60,323 nt of DNA. It comes from Dehalococcoidales bacterium. Its GTDB lineage: Bacteria; Chloroflexota; Dehalococcoidia; Dehalococcoidales; Fen-1064. The position numbers were made by a program, and so were the translations under genes. Positions within the stretch are counted from its first letter, which is position 1, and every line of letters begins with the position of its first letter. Shown in pieces: positions 19,292 through 27,172 of the stretch. Below the pieces are notes generated by a model. That model saw only the letters and a list, made by a program, of their open reading frames with translations, was not told the origin of the DNA and did no database searches. The stretch lies in assembly GCA_030654965.1 (NCBI GenBank), contig JAURWL010000256.1, positions 1 to 60,323 on the forward strand, given 5' to 3'.

Positions 19292-19422
19292 TAAAGACGG
19301 TTCTATAATAATGTAAGTAAACAATCACATACAAATCATCTCGGCGTTATTATTATGTTAACGTCAGAGTATCGCTGAAGTATCTAAAAAACTTTCAATA
19401 TTGAGCAAGGGGGGAAAACAAT

Positions 19423-20436
19423 TTGGTCTGGATACAGTTTGCTGTATGCCTCGCGATAATCATTATCGCTGGCACGCGACTACCAAAATATGGTGATATT
19501 ATCGCTGAAAAAACAGGACTGGGACATGTCTGGGTTGGTATCGTTCTGCTTGCTACGGTGACATCCTTGCCAGAAGTTGCCACGGGAATCAGTTCCGTAG
19601 CTATAATACAAAGCCCTGATTTAGCTATCGGTGACCTTTTTGGTGCAAGCCTGATAAACCTAGGTATTATTGCTGTTATTGATGTTCTTTATAAAAAAGG
19701 GCCGGTTCTCCATCTCCTGGGGACTGGAATCGTCCTGGCTACTATTTTAAGTATGTTATTGATTGCAGCCGCGGCAGCCTCTATCCTTCTGGCACACAGC
19801 GGGTTCAACCTGAATGTTTTCGGCTTTATCGGTATCTATTCTCCCATCCTATTTTGTCTGTTTTTAATATCGCAGTATATGTTATTCCGCTTTAAAACGA
19901 GGCAACCGGATACAACTGACAATGCTAATTCTCAAAGTACAACCTATGCATCCGTATCTTTGAAGAGAACCTTATTGTATTTCGGTCTCACTGCGATAGC
20001 TATTGTCGGTGCCGGGATATGGCTGGGATTTATCGGTGACCAAATTTCGAACTCTACTGGTTTGAAAGCAAGTTTTGTGGGAACATTATTCCTTGCTTTT
20101 AGTACCACTGCTCCTGAGATGGTGGTATCTATCTCAGCCGCACGAATGGGAGCCTTGGAGATGGCGGTTGCCAATGTTGTTGGTAGTAACTTGTTCAATA
20201 TAGGGGTAATCATTTTCTTAATCGACCTGTTTTTCAGTGAGGGACCAATATTAAAGTATGTGAGTACCGGTCACATTCTCACAGCATTGTTTGCTTTAAT
20301 GATGAGCAGTATTGTGATTATCGGCATTATCTTCCGGCCTAAGTTCTGGATGAAGAGTTGGGTAGGTATGGATACTACCTTCATCGCTATTTTATATATT
20401 GCTGCTCTTGTGACACTCTACTTTTTTGGAAGATAA
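19423..20436 (+). CDS. Calcium/sodium antiporter of the CaCA family (YrbG type)
   Basis: A 337-residue membrane protein with about ten helices in two inverted repeats. Each half carries an alpha-repeat signature of cation exchangers: TSLPEVATGISSVAI with DLFGASLINLGII in the first, and STTAPEMVVSISAARMG with NVVGSNLFNIGVI in the second. The acidic residues in these repeats coordinate the cations. The start is TTG at 19423, supported by AAGGGGGGA 6-8 bases upstream. Together with the P-type ATPase gene downstream it points to calcium handling. Confidence 0.88.
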   Translation: MVWIQFAVCLAIIIIAGTRLPKYGDIIAEKTGLGHVWVGIVLLATVTSLPEVATGISSVAIIQSPDLAIGDLFGASLINLGIIAVIDVLYKKGPVLHLLGTGIVLATILSMLLIAAAAASILLAHSGFNLNVFGFIGIYSPILFCLFLISQYMLFRFKTRQPDTTDNANSQSTTYASVSLKRTLLYFGLTAIAIVGAGIWLGFIGDQISNSTGLKASFVGTLFLAFSTTAPEMVVSISAARMGALEMAVANVVGSNLFNIGVIIFLIDLFFSEGPILKYVSTGHILTALFALMMSSIVIIGIIFRPKFWMKSWVGMDTTFIAILYIAALVTLYFFGR

Positions 20437-20468
20437 AGATTATCAATGACTCAGATCCAGGCTATTAT

Positions 20469-20575
20469 TTTTGCTAACGGTTTGCTAACGGATTTTTATA
20501 AGTGAAAATAAAATAGCCTCAAAAATGCTATTACTTATTGTTGGCAATAGTGGCATTTTCAAGGCTAAAGTGGGT
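20469..20575. repeat. Hairpin module, copy B
   Basis: It repeats copy A: TTTTGCTAACGGTTTGCTAA (20469-20488), TAGCCTCAAAAATGC (20514-20528), GCTAAAGTGGG (20564-20574). TAGCCTCAAAAATGC pairs with GGCATTTTCAAGGCTA to form a long hairpin; on the minus strand a run ATTTTATTTT follows, giving an intrinsic-terminator shape. It lies just after the cation exchanger gene. Confidence 0.6.
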
Positions 20576-20598
20576 GAATCGGCGAAACTACTTGTCCC
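20495..20598 (-). ncRNA. Candidate small RNA driven by a duplicated rnpB promoter
   Basis: From the rnpB-like promoter at 20633-20605, a minus-strand transcript would start near 20598 with GTGGGACAAGTAG, the same first bases as RNase P RNA. It would then diverge and end about 100 nt later at the terminator-like hairpin and T run. No reading frame of note lies inside. It could equally be a silent relic of a duplication; expression is inference. Confidence 0.3.
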
Positions 20599-20634
20599 AC
20601 AATCACTCTAATACAGCCTGATAAACAAGTCAAT
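20588..20634. repeat. Second copy of the rnpB promoter and RNA 5' end
   Basis: It aligns without gaps to 17884-17930: about 37 of 47 positions agree, including CTACTTGTCCCAC, CACTCTA and AAGTCAAT. The promoter boxes (TTGACT and TAGAGT on the minus strand) and their 17-base spacing are retained. Confidence 0.7.
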
Positions 20635-20791
20635 GTCAGAGAACAATCACTTCTTGTGTGCAGGTTGAAATGATGATGGGGCATTCCTACTTCATTTGTG
20701 CATAGATACCCGCTTTATCATTTTGCGTAGGCAAATAATACCTGATGGAAAAATTCAACCAAATCGGAACGGAACCCTCAGTTTTTGCCTG
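20635..20791. other. Non-coding stretch before the P-type ATPase promoter
   Basis: No gene or repeat that I can support. It completes the roughly 420-base gap between the cation exchanger and the ATPase, most of which is taken up by the repeat modules listed separately. Confidence 0.5.
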
Positions 20792-20820
20792 TTGACTGAA
20801 TACGGATTGTCAGATACTAT
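20792..20820 (+). promoter_or_regulatory. Promoter of the P-type ATPase operon
   Basis: TTGACT (20792-20797), a 17-base spacer, and TACTAT (20815-20820), 37 bases ahead of the ATPase ATG. Both boxes are close to the housekeeping sigma consensus. Confidence 0.6.
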
Positions 20821-20857
20821 TGATAAATGGACTTGAAACCGGAGGCACATAAAGAAG

Positions 20858-23635
20858 ATGTGGCATGATAAAACCATAACTGACGTTGTCAAATCTTTAG
20901 GCTCAAGTTTACATGGTTTGACATCTGATGAAGCGAAACGCCGGCTCGATGAAGTGGGACCCAATGAAATAAAACAGGAGAAAAAAATATCTCCTTGGGC
21001 TCTCCTTCTCAGTCAATTTAAAAGTATCCTTGTAATCATCCTACTGGTTGCTGTCGCTCTTTCGGCTGTCATCGGTATCGTGAACTGGGAGCCAGGTGCA
21101 GGTCTTCCGGAAGAAATCACAGACGCCATTGTGATTCTGGCTATCGTCATCGCCGTCGTCATTCTTGGTTTTATTCAAGAGTACCGCTCAGGGAAAGCCC
21201 TGGATGCCTTAAAAAAGATGGCGGCGCTGACTGCTACCGTCATTCGTGATGGCATTGAGAATGAAATTCCGGCATGGGAGCTTGTTCCCGGTGACATCGT
21301 AGTCTTAAGCACAGGCGATAGAATCCCCGCAGATTTACGCCTGATTGAATCCGCTAACCTCAGCACGCAGGAAGCCGCTCTCACCGGCGAATCTACCCCC
21401 ATTGAAAAAACTACTGCGGTCATTGACGGCATAGACATTTCTATCGGCGACCGTAAGAATATGGCTTACACCGGCACCGTGGTGACTTACGGTAGAGGCA
21501 GGGGTATTGTCGCAACTACCGGTATGCAAACCGAATTCGGCAAGATTGCCACCATGCTTCAAGACGTGGTGGAAGAAGAGACTCCTCTCCAGAAAAATCT
21601 GGGCAAAGTAGGCAAGATGCTCGGCATCGCCTGTATAGTTATTGTCGCAATTGTTGTGGTGATGAGCATCCTCAGAGGCCATATTACTTCCATAGACAAA
21701 ATTATGGACATGTTCATCTGGGGAGTCAGTCTGGCAGTTGCCGCCGTCCCGGAAGCTCTTCCGGCGGTTGTTGTTATCTCGCTCTCCATCGGCGTGCAAA
21801 AGATGGTAAAACGTCACGCTCTCGTCCGAAGGCTTTCGGCGGTTGAAACGCTCGGTTGCACTACTGTCATCTGCTCGGATAAAACCGGTACCCTGACGCA
21901 GGACCAGATGACAGTACGCCAAATCTATATAAACGGCAAACTGATTCATGTCACCGGCGCCGGTTACGAACCGAAAGGCGAATTTCAAATCGATGGTAAA
22001 CCTGTAAATCTTACGCAGGATACTACAACACAAACCCTGATGAAAATCAATACCCTCTGTAATGATACCCACCTGGTACAAACTGACGGCAAGTGGGAAA
22101 TCAAGGGAGACCCCACCGAAGGCGCCTTACTGGTTGTGGCGGCTAAAGCGGGTATCTCCCATGAGAAAGCAAATGAGGAATCACCACGGATTGATGAAAT
22201 CCCATTTTCGTCCGAGCGCAAACGGATGACCACTGTCCATCAGAGTCCTGAAGGTAGAGTTGCTTATTCCAAAGGCGCGCCGGAGATTGTCCTTGATGCC
22301 TGTTCTTCCATTCTGGAAAATGGTCAAATGAAACCACTCACCGAGCAAGAAAGAACGCGTATTCTGGATGGCGCCCGGTATATGGCAGAAGATGCACTAA
22401 GAGTACTGGGGATGGCGTACAAACCGCTTCAAAGTACAACAACCGATAAGAACGAATATGAGAAATCAATGGTTTTTGCAGGACTGGTGGGTATGATAGA
22501 CCCGCCGCGCCCTGAAGTAAAGGAAGCCATCAAACTCTGTGAAAAAGCCGGTATTAAGTCCGTAATGATTACCGGGGACCACAAGATTACAGCCAGCGCT
22601 ATTGCCCGGGAACTGGGAATTTTGAAGAACGGGATTGCTATCACCGGCGCCGAACTGGATAAACTGAGCGATGCCGAATATGAGAAGATGGTTGGCAATA
22701 TCGAAGTATACGCACGCGTCTCGCCATCCCATAAACTCAAAGTGATTGAAGCCTTCGGCAAACGCGGTGACGTGGTAGCTATGACCGGTGACGGCGTCAA
22801 TGATGCGCCCGCCCTGAAGAAGGCAGATATCGGTATAGCAATGGGCATTTCAGGCACTGATGTCAGCAAAGAAGCGGCAGCGATGGTTCTGACCGATGAT
22901 AATTTTGCTTCAATTGTCGCCGCCGTAGAAGAAGGCAGAGGTATCTTCCAGAACATAAAGAAATACTTAATGTTTTTGCTCTCTGCCAATGTCGGGGAAG
23001 TGCTCATTATGTTTATTGCCAGCTTACTGGCAATGCCTCTGCCGCTCGTGACTATACATTTGCTCTGGGTCAATCTCACCACAGATGGTCTACCTGCCCT
23101 AGCGCTAGCGGTCGACCCTAAAGACCCGGGCATCATGGAGCGTCCTCCTCGTGACCCCAAATCAAGTATTTTCACAAAGAACGTGCTTGTTACTATCGCT
23201 GTCATTGGTATCATCATGGCGGCAACGATGATTTCTATGTTTCTCTGGAAGCTCGGCACTGAAACCGGTTCCTGGCGCAATGCCAGCGACCTGCTGGTAG
23301 AAGAAGCACAGACTATGGTCCTGTGCACTATGGTTATCTTCGAGCTATTTACGGCGCTGGCTTGCCGCTCCGAAATTCACAGCTACTTTAAAATTGGAGT
23401 CTTCAGTAATAAGTGGCTTATCTACGCTAACCTCTCATCGCTGACGCTGTTACTGGCAATTCTCTATATTCCCGCTTTGCAGAATCCATTCCACGTGCTA
23501 CCCATCGGACTGGAGGATTGGATAGTTATTCTCCCGGTGTCCTTGACCGGCTTTGTAGCGGTGGAGCTTGTCAAGGTATTTTTCCGGCGCAGTGGCATGA
23601 ATAGAACTCCTGAAAAGAAAGAGGTAAATAAATGA
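20858..23635 (+). CDS. Cation-transporting P-type ATPase, P2 (calcium-pump-like) subfamily
   Basis: A 925-residue pump with the full P-type layout: N-terminal cation-ATPase domain (GLTSDEAKRRLDEVGPNEI), helices 1-2, actuator motif LTGES, VAAVPEALPAVVVISLS in helix 4, the phosphorylated Asp341 in CSDKTGTLTQDQM, the hinge TGDGVNDAPALKKADIGIAMG, and a C-terminal cation-ATPase domain with six helices. The PEALP and NLTTDGLPALALAVDP motifs resemble calcium pumps of the PacL/SERCA type, so calcium export is likely but not certain. A 4-base overlap (ATGA) couples it to the oadG-like gene. Confidence 0.93.
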   Translation: MWHDKTITDVVKSLGSSLHGLTSDEAKRRLDEVGPNEIKQEKKISPWALLLSQFKSILVIILLVAVALSAVIGIVNWEPGAGLPEEITDAIVILAIVIAVVILGFIQEYRSGKALDALKKMAALTATVIRDGIENEIPAWELVPGDIVVLSTGDRIPADLRLIESANLSTQEAALTGESTPIEKTTAVIDGIDISIGDRKNMAYTGTVVTYGRGRGIVATTGMQTEFGKIATMLQDVVEEETPLQKNLGKVGKMLGIACIVIVAIVVVMSILRGHITSIDKIMDMFIWGVSLAVAAVPEALPAVVVISLSIGVQKMVKRHALVRRLSAVETLGCTTVICSDKTGTLTQDQMTVRQIYINGKLIHVTGAGYEPKGEFQIDGKPVNLTQDTTTQTLMKINTLCNDTHLVQTDGKWEIKGDPTEGALLVVAAKAGISHEKANEESPRIDEIPFSSERKRMTTVHQSPEGRVAYSKGAPEIVLDACSSILENGQMKPLTEQERTRILDGARYMAEDALRVLGMAYKPLQSTTTDKNEYEKSMVFAGLVGMIDPPRPEVKEAIKLCEKAGIKSVMITGDHKITASAIARELGILKNGIAITGAELDKLSDAEYEKMVGNIEVYARVSPSHKLKVIEAFGKRGDVVAMTGDGVNDAPALKKADIGIAMGISGTDVSKEAAAMVLTDDNFASIVAAVEEGRGIFQNIKKYLMFLLSANVGEVLIMFIASLLAMPLPLVTIHLLWVNLTTDGLPALALAVDPKDPGIMERPPRDPKSSIFTKNVLVTIAVIGIIMAATMISMFLWKLGTETGSWRNASDLLVEEAQTMVLCTMVIFELFTALACRSEIHSYFKIGVFSNKWLIYANLSSLTLLLAILYIPALQNPFHVLPIGLEDWIVILPVSLTGFVAVELVKVFFRRSGMNRTPEKKEVNK

Positions 23636-23781
23636 AAGACCTTGGTTTCGGGTTGACCATGACGGTTATGGGAATGGGGGTGACTTTCCTTACACTCTGT
23701 CTCCTGATTCTGATTATCCGTCTCCTCTCGAAATTATTCCCCTACAGAAAAGAAGAGGAAACGGGCAAGGAATCGAAATAA
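23632..23781 (+). CDS. OadG-like gamma subunit of a sodium-pumping decarboxylase
   Basis: A 49-residue protein, MKDLGFGLTMTVMGMGVTFL onwards. It has one N-terminal transmembrane helix (about 7-33) and a charged tail (FPYRKEEETGKESK). The GxxxTxxGMGxxFxxL pattern is the signature of OadG/GcdD-type gamma subunits, which hold the membrane decarboxylase complex together. Its start overlaps the ATPase stop and a beta-subunit gene follows 21 bases later, which strongly supports the call. Confidence 0.75.
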   Translation: MKDLGFGLTMTVMGMGVTFLTLCLLILIIRLLSKLFPYRKEEETGKESK

Positions 23782-23802
23782 CGCCGACTCAGGGAGGTTC
23801 AC

Positions 23803-24936
23803 GTGGATATTTTCATTTCCGCGCTTCAATCACTGGGACAGGGCTTTGCCAATCTTTCCTGGCAGGCTGTCGTAATGATACTTATTGGCTGTATTCTGCT
23901 ATATCTGGCGATTGCCAAAAAAATTGAACCGCTTTTACTTTTACCTATCGGATTTGGCATTATTCTCGGGAACCTGCCCCTTGCCGGTTTGTCCGCTCAC
24001 GATGAGGGCGGGGTCATTAATCTGCTTTATCAGGGCGGCATTCTCACCGAAATATTTCCATGTCTTCTCTTTCTCGGCTTGGGCGCAATGATAGACTTCG
24101 GGCCCATGCTGGGCAATCCGGTTGTGCTCATTTTCGGCGCGGCCGGCCAGTTCGGTATTTTTCTGGTTCTACTCCTCGCCCTGGCTTTGGGTTTCCCGCG
24201 CAATGAGGCAGTCTCCATTGCAGTGATTGGCGCCTGTGATGGTCCCACCGCCATTTATGTTACCACCAAATTCGCGAGAGACCTGTTGCCGGCAGTCTCT
24301 ATCGCCGCTTACTCTTATATGTCGCTCGTCCCCATTATTCAACCTCCAATTATGAGAGCGATGACCACGAAAAAAGAACGTGCTACCCTGATGCCTCCCG
24401 GCGAGAAAAAGGTCTCCAAGAAAGTAAAAATCCTTTTCCCAATTGTAACCGGCATTGTGACCATTCTCATTGCTCCAATGGGCGCGCCACTGATGGGTAT
24501 GCTTATGCTCGGTAACCTGATGAAGGAATCCGGCGTCATCAGCAGGCTGGTTGATGTCTCGGAGAACACGCTGGCAAATCTGGTCACTCTTTTTCTGGGT
24601 TTGTGCATCGGGGCATCGATGCTTGGCGGTAATTTCCTGCGCTGGCAGACTATTCTGATTTTTGCACTCGGCGCCTTAGCCATTTCTCTCGATACTGTAA
24701 TGGGTGTTTTACTTGGCAAGCTAATGCGGGTGATTTCACACGGGAAAATTAATCCCCTGCTCGGCGCGGCCGGGACTTCTGCGTTTCCAATGTCAGCCCG
24801 TGTCGTGCAGAGAGAAGGACAGAAAGCAAATCCGCGCAGTTTCTTGCTATATCACGCCATAGGCGCCAACGCCGGCGGTCAGATTGGGTCGGTAATGGCG
24901 GCGGCAGTAATGTTAGCGATTATGTCAAATATCTGA
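23803..24936 (+). CDS. Sodium ion-translocating decarboxylase beta subunit (OadB/GcdB/MmdB family)
   Basis: A 377-residue, very hydrophobic protein of family length. Signatures include LLLPIGFGIILGNLP, FLGLGAMIDFGPML, the helical-hairpin segment GACDGPTAIYVTTKFARDLL, and the C-terminal GTSAFPMSARVVQ with GANAGGQIGSVMAAAVM. These subunits couple decarboxylation of a biotin-bound carboxyl group to sodium export. The start is GTG at 23803 after GGGAGG. The carboxyltransferase (alpha) and biotin carrier genes are not in this window, so the substrate (oxaloacetate, methylmalonyl-CoA or glutaconyl-CoA) cannot be assigned. Confidence 0.9.
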   Translation: MDIFISALQSLGQGFANLSWQAVVMILIGCILLYLAIAKKIEPLLLLPIGFGIILGNLPLAGLSAHDEGGVINLLYQGGILTEIFPCLLFLGLGAMIDFGPMLGNPVVLIFGAAGQFGIFLVLLLALALGFPRNEAVSIAVIGACDGPTAIYVTTKFARDLLPAVSIAAYSYMSLVPIIQPPIMRAMTTKKERATLMPPGEKKVSKKVKILFPIVTGIVTILIAPMGAPLMGMLMLGNLMKESGVISRLVDVSENTLANLVTLFLGLCIGASMLGGNFLRWQTILIFALGALAISLDTVMGVLLGKLMRVISHGKINPLLGAAGTSAFPMSARVVQREGQKANPRSFLLYHAIGANAGGQIGSVMAAAVMLAIMSNI

Positions 24937-24963
24937 TGCATCAGGAAGAATCCCAGCACTTGG

Positions 24964-25944
24964 CTAGCCCGCTTTCTTGAGCTTTTTCAGTTCGTTTCTC
25001 GCATAAACAGCCGCACCCAGCACGCCGGAATTATCTCCCAGTTCTGCTAATGCAAATTTGACTACTTTGTAAGCATCATGGTATGAACGTCTGCCGGCTT
25101 CCCTGATGGCAGGTTCAAGAAGAGCATCGCCCATTTTTGACAGTCCGCCACCGAAAACAATGAGTTCCGGATTGAAGATATTGATAAGACTCCCCAAGCC
25201 GATTCCCAGATACCTCGCCGTTTCGGCAACGAGCTTTCTGGCAAGGGCATCTCCCTGCTCCGCCGCTTTCTTTATCAGAAGGGCGTCAATTTTGTCCAAA
25301 TCACCACCGGCGATTTTCAGAAGTCGCGTTTTTCTCCCTTGTTGAATTTTTTCACGCGCCCGTCGTGCGATTGCCGACCCGGAAGCGTAAAGCTCCCAGC
25401 AACCTACCCCTCCGCAGTTGCAGGGCATGCCATCCGGTTCCACGACAATGTGCCCCACTTCTCCAGCCATGCCGGTTGCCCCGGTATACAGCTCGCCATC
25501 GATAATAATGCCACCGCCAATCCCGGTGCTGATAGTAATATAGATAAAGTTCCGGCAACCTTTTGCCACTCCGTACTCCATCTCTCCCAGCGCCGCCGCA
25601 TTGGCATCGTTGATAAGAAAGACCTTTTTCTTCAAGGCATTAGCTACGATATCTCTCAGTGGGACGTGATGCCAGTCGGGTAAATTGGGCGACCGGTAAA
25701 TAATACCTGTCTCCGGATTTGAAATACCCGGCGCTCCCAGCCCGATGGCGGCAATTTGCGCAAGGGGAATCTGTGATTTTTCTGTCGCCGCGCGCGCTGA
25801 TTTCAGAATGTTATTGACAACGGCATTGATACCCTCCTCTGCTTGGGTCGGACGGTAGTCGCTGGCGAGGATTTTACCGTGTGCATCAACTACAGCACTT
25901 AGTATTTTACTGCCGCCAAGGTCAACGCCAATGACAATGGGTAT
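24964..25944 (-). CDS. ROK family sugar kinase (glucokinase-like), no canonical start codon
   Basis: The reading frame gives about 327 residues of a complete ROK kinase: IPIVIGVDLGGSKILSAVV at the N-terminus (phosphate loop), AIGLGAPGISNPETG, INDANAAALGEMEYG with the catalytic Asp, and the zinc motif CNCGGVGCWE. Length is normal. No ATG, GTG or TTG occurs in frame between the upstream amber stop (25962-25960) and a TTG at 25635 that would delete the N-terminal third. I placed the start at ATA (25944) because GGGGAG lies 4 bases before it; ACG and ATT are alternatives. It follows the isomerase gene in the same reading frame. A glucokinase role fits the glycogen context. Confidence 0.8.
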   Translation of the reverse strand: MPIVIGVDLGGSKILSAVVDAHGKILASDYRPTQAEEGINAVVNNILKSARAATEKSQIPLAQIAAIGLGAPGISNPETGIIYRSPNLPDWHHVPLRDIVANALKKKVFLINDANAAALGEMEYGVAKGCRNFIYITISTGIGGGIIIDGELYTGATGMAGEVGHIVVEPDGMPCNCGGVGCWELYASGSAIARRAREKIQQGRKTRLLKIAGGDLDKIDALLIKKAAEQGDALARKLVAETARYLGIGLGSLINIFNPELIVFGGGLSKMGDALLEPAIREAGRRSYHDAYKVVKFALAELGDNSGVLGAAVYARNELKKLKKAG

Positions 25945-25959
25945 GTTTCTCCCCGTCGC

Positions 25960-27030
25960 CTATCCCCCCTGATAATCTGCCATATACTGCTTAATGAAAT
26001 CGATTACCGGAACAGGTGTGGGGTCTACCCGATTGAGAATCGCTAGATAGTAGCTGGTGAAATCCCCGAAGAGAATAAGGCTGAGTATTTGCGTAAACGT
26101 GTTTTCGCCGGCACCATCGATCACTTCATAGGGCAATTCGTTATCTTCCAGAATTTTGATGACTGCCTCATACTGGACTTTTATACGTGGATTAAGTGAG
26201 GGCACCCGCAAGAGAATTGTGAACAACCTTTTTTTTGCCTGAGGCGGAAAGGAATAACCGACAATAGCATTGTGAATTAATTCGGGAAAGATTTCAAAAA
26301 ACGCCCAGTTTTTGCTGTTTTCATTGAACTGTGTCTTCCAGCGCCGAGCAACACCTGTGAGCACCCCCGCTCCATATGTCACGATAATATTCTCGTGAAG
26401 TTTTTCTGCCAGCTTCTTAGCCGGGTTGGATTCGTGGGGCACTGTGATATCCAGTTCATCAACCATCTGAGTCAAAAAAGAAATGGATTGTTGCATATCC
26501 GCCGATTTTTCAGTTAGAAGTCCCAGTTTATTGAATATGCCGACCAGTGAAGCAAACATATAGGGGAAGGTAGCCCGCGGCGGCGCAGGGTAGTCAATGA
26601 TTGAGATAAATACATTCTCTTTCTGTGCTAAATCACCAAGTTTACCCCCGCCAGTTAATACCAGCTTCTTGGCTGGCGTCTGAACCAACTGGTGGAAAGC
26701 GGAAAGTGTCTCTTCCGTGTTGCCTGAGTAGCTAACCGCGATTACCAGAGTCCTTTCGTCAACAAAGCGCGGCAGGTCAAAATCACGGCAGACCCAGACC
26801 GGCACGGCGCTTTCCGTCATCAGCAAGTTGCTCACCACCTCCCCACCGATTGCTGAACCACCCATCCCCAAAATAACGACCTTATTGACTTGCGCATAAT
26901 CAGAAGGCAATCCGTAGTTCATCACTTTGTTCCAAGCGCTATGACACTGCTCAGGAAAATGTTTCAAATGGCTCAACATTCCGGACGGGTCCTGTTTCCT
27001 ATGAACCGAAAGGCTATCCAAATTGACCAT
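25960..27030 (-). CDS. Bifunctional phosphoglucose/phosphomannose isomerase
   Basis: A 356-residue SIS-domain protein of the PGI/PMI type. The first SIS half shows VVILGMGGSAIGGEVVSNLL (about 49-68), then VIAVSYSGNTEETLSAFHQL. The C-terminal bacterial PGI/PMI domain contains KTQFNENSKNWAFFEIFPEL with the family's NENSK motif, and HNAIVGY. It interconverts glucose-6-P, fructose-6-P and mannose-6-P. Its stop is followed directly, in the same frame, by the ROK kinase, so the two are one transcription unit that joins glucose to central metabolism. Confidence 0.92.
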   Translation of the reverse strand: MVNLDSLSVHRKQDPSGMLSHLKHFPEQCHSAWNKVMNYGLPSDYAQVNKVVILGMGGSAIGGEVVSNLLMTESAVPVWVCRDFDLPRFVDERTLVIAVSYSGNTEETLSAFHQLVQTPAKKLVLTGGGKLGDLAQKENVFISIIDYPAPPRATFPYMFASLVGIFNKLGLLTEKSADMQQSISFLTQMVDELDITVPHESNPAKKLAEKLHENIIVTYGAGVLTGVARRWKTQFNENSKNWAFFEIFPELIHNAIVGYSFPPQAKKRLFTILLRVPSLNPRIKVQYEAVIKILEDNELPYEVIDGAGENTFTQILSLILFGDFTSYYLAILNRVDPTPVPVIDFIKQYMADYQGG

Positions 27031-27172
27031 ATCGTCTCCTTACATTCTGTCTTAATGCTGTCTATAATGTAACCTATAGTGGTCTGAAACTCAACCCCCA
27101 ATTGTTGGTGTAAAATAACCAACCGTTTAAGCTATACTATAATAAATACTCGTTACGCTGGAGGAGATAAGG

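Noticed and set aside
17930-20588. Block considered as a complete mobile element with integrase
   Set aside because: No integrase, transposase or terminal target duplication is visible; only the promoter and hairpin modules repeat.
22429-23328. Long minus-strand frame of 299 codons opposite the P-type ATPase
   Set aside because: Serine/isoleucine-rich shadow of a clearly real gene in which all ATPase motifs are in the plus frame.
25635-25962. TAG between isomerase and kinase considered as a pyrrolysine codon
   Set aside because: It sits at the natural end of the isomerase family and no pyrrolysine genes are in the window; a non-standard start or base error is simpler.
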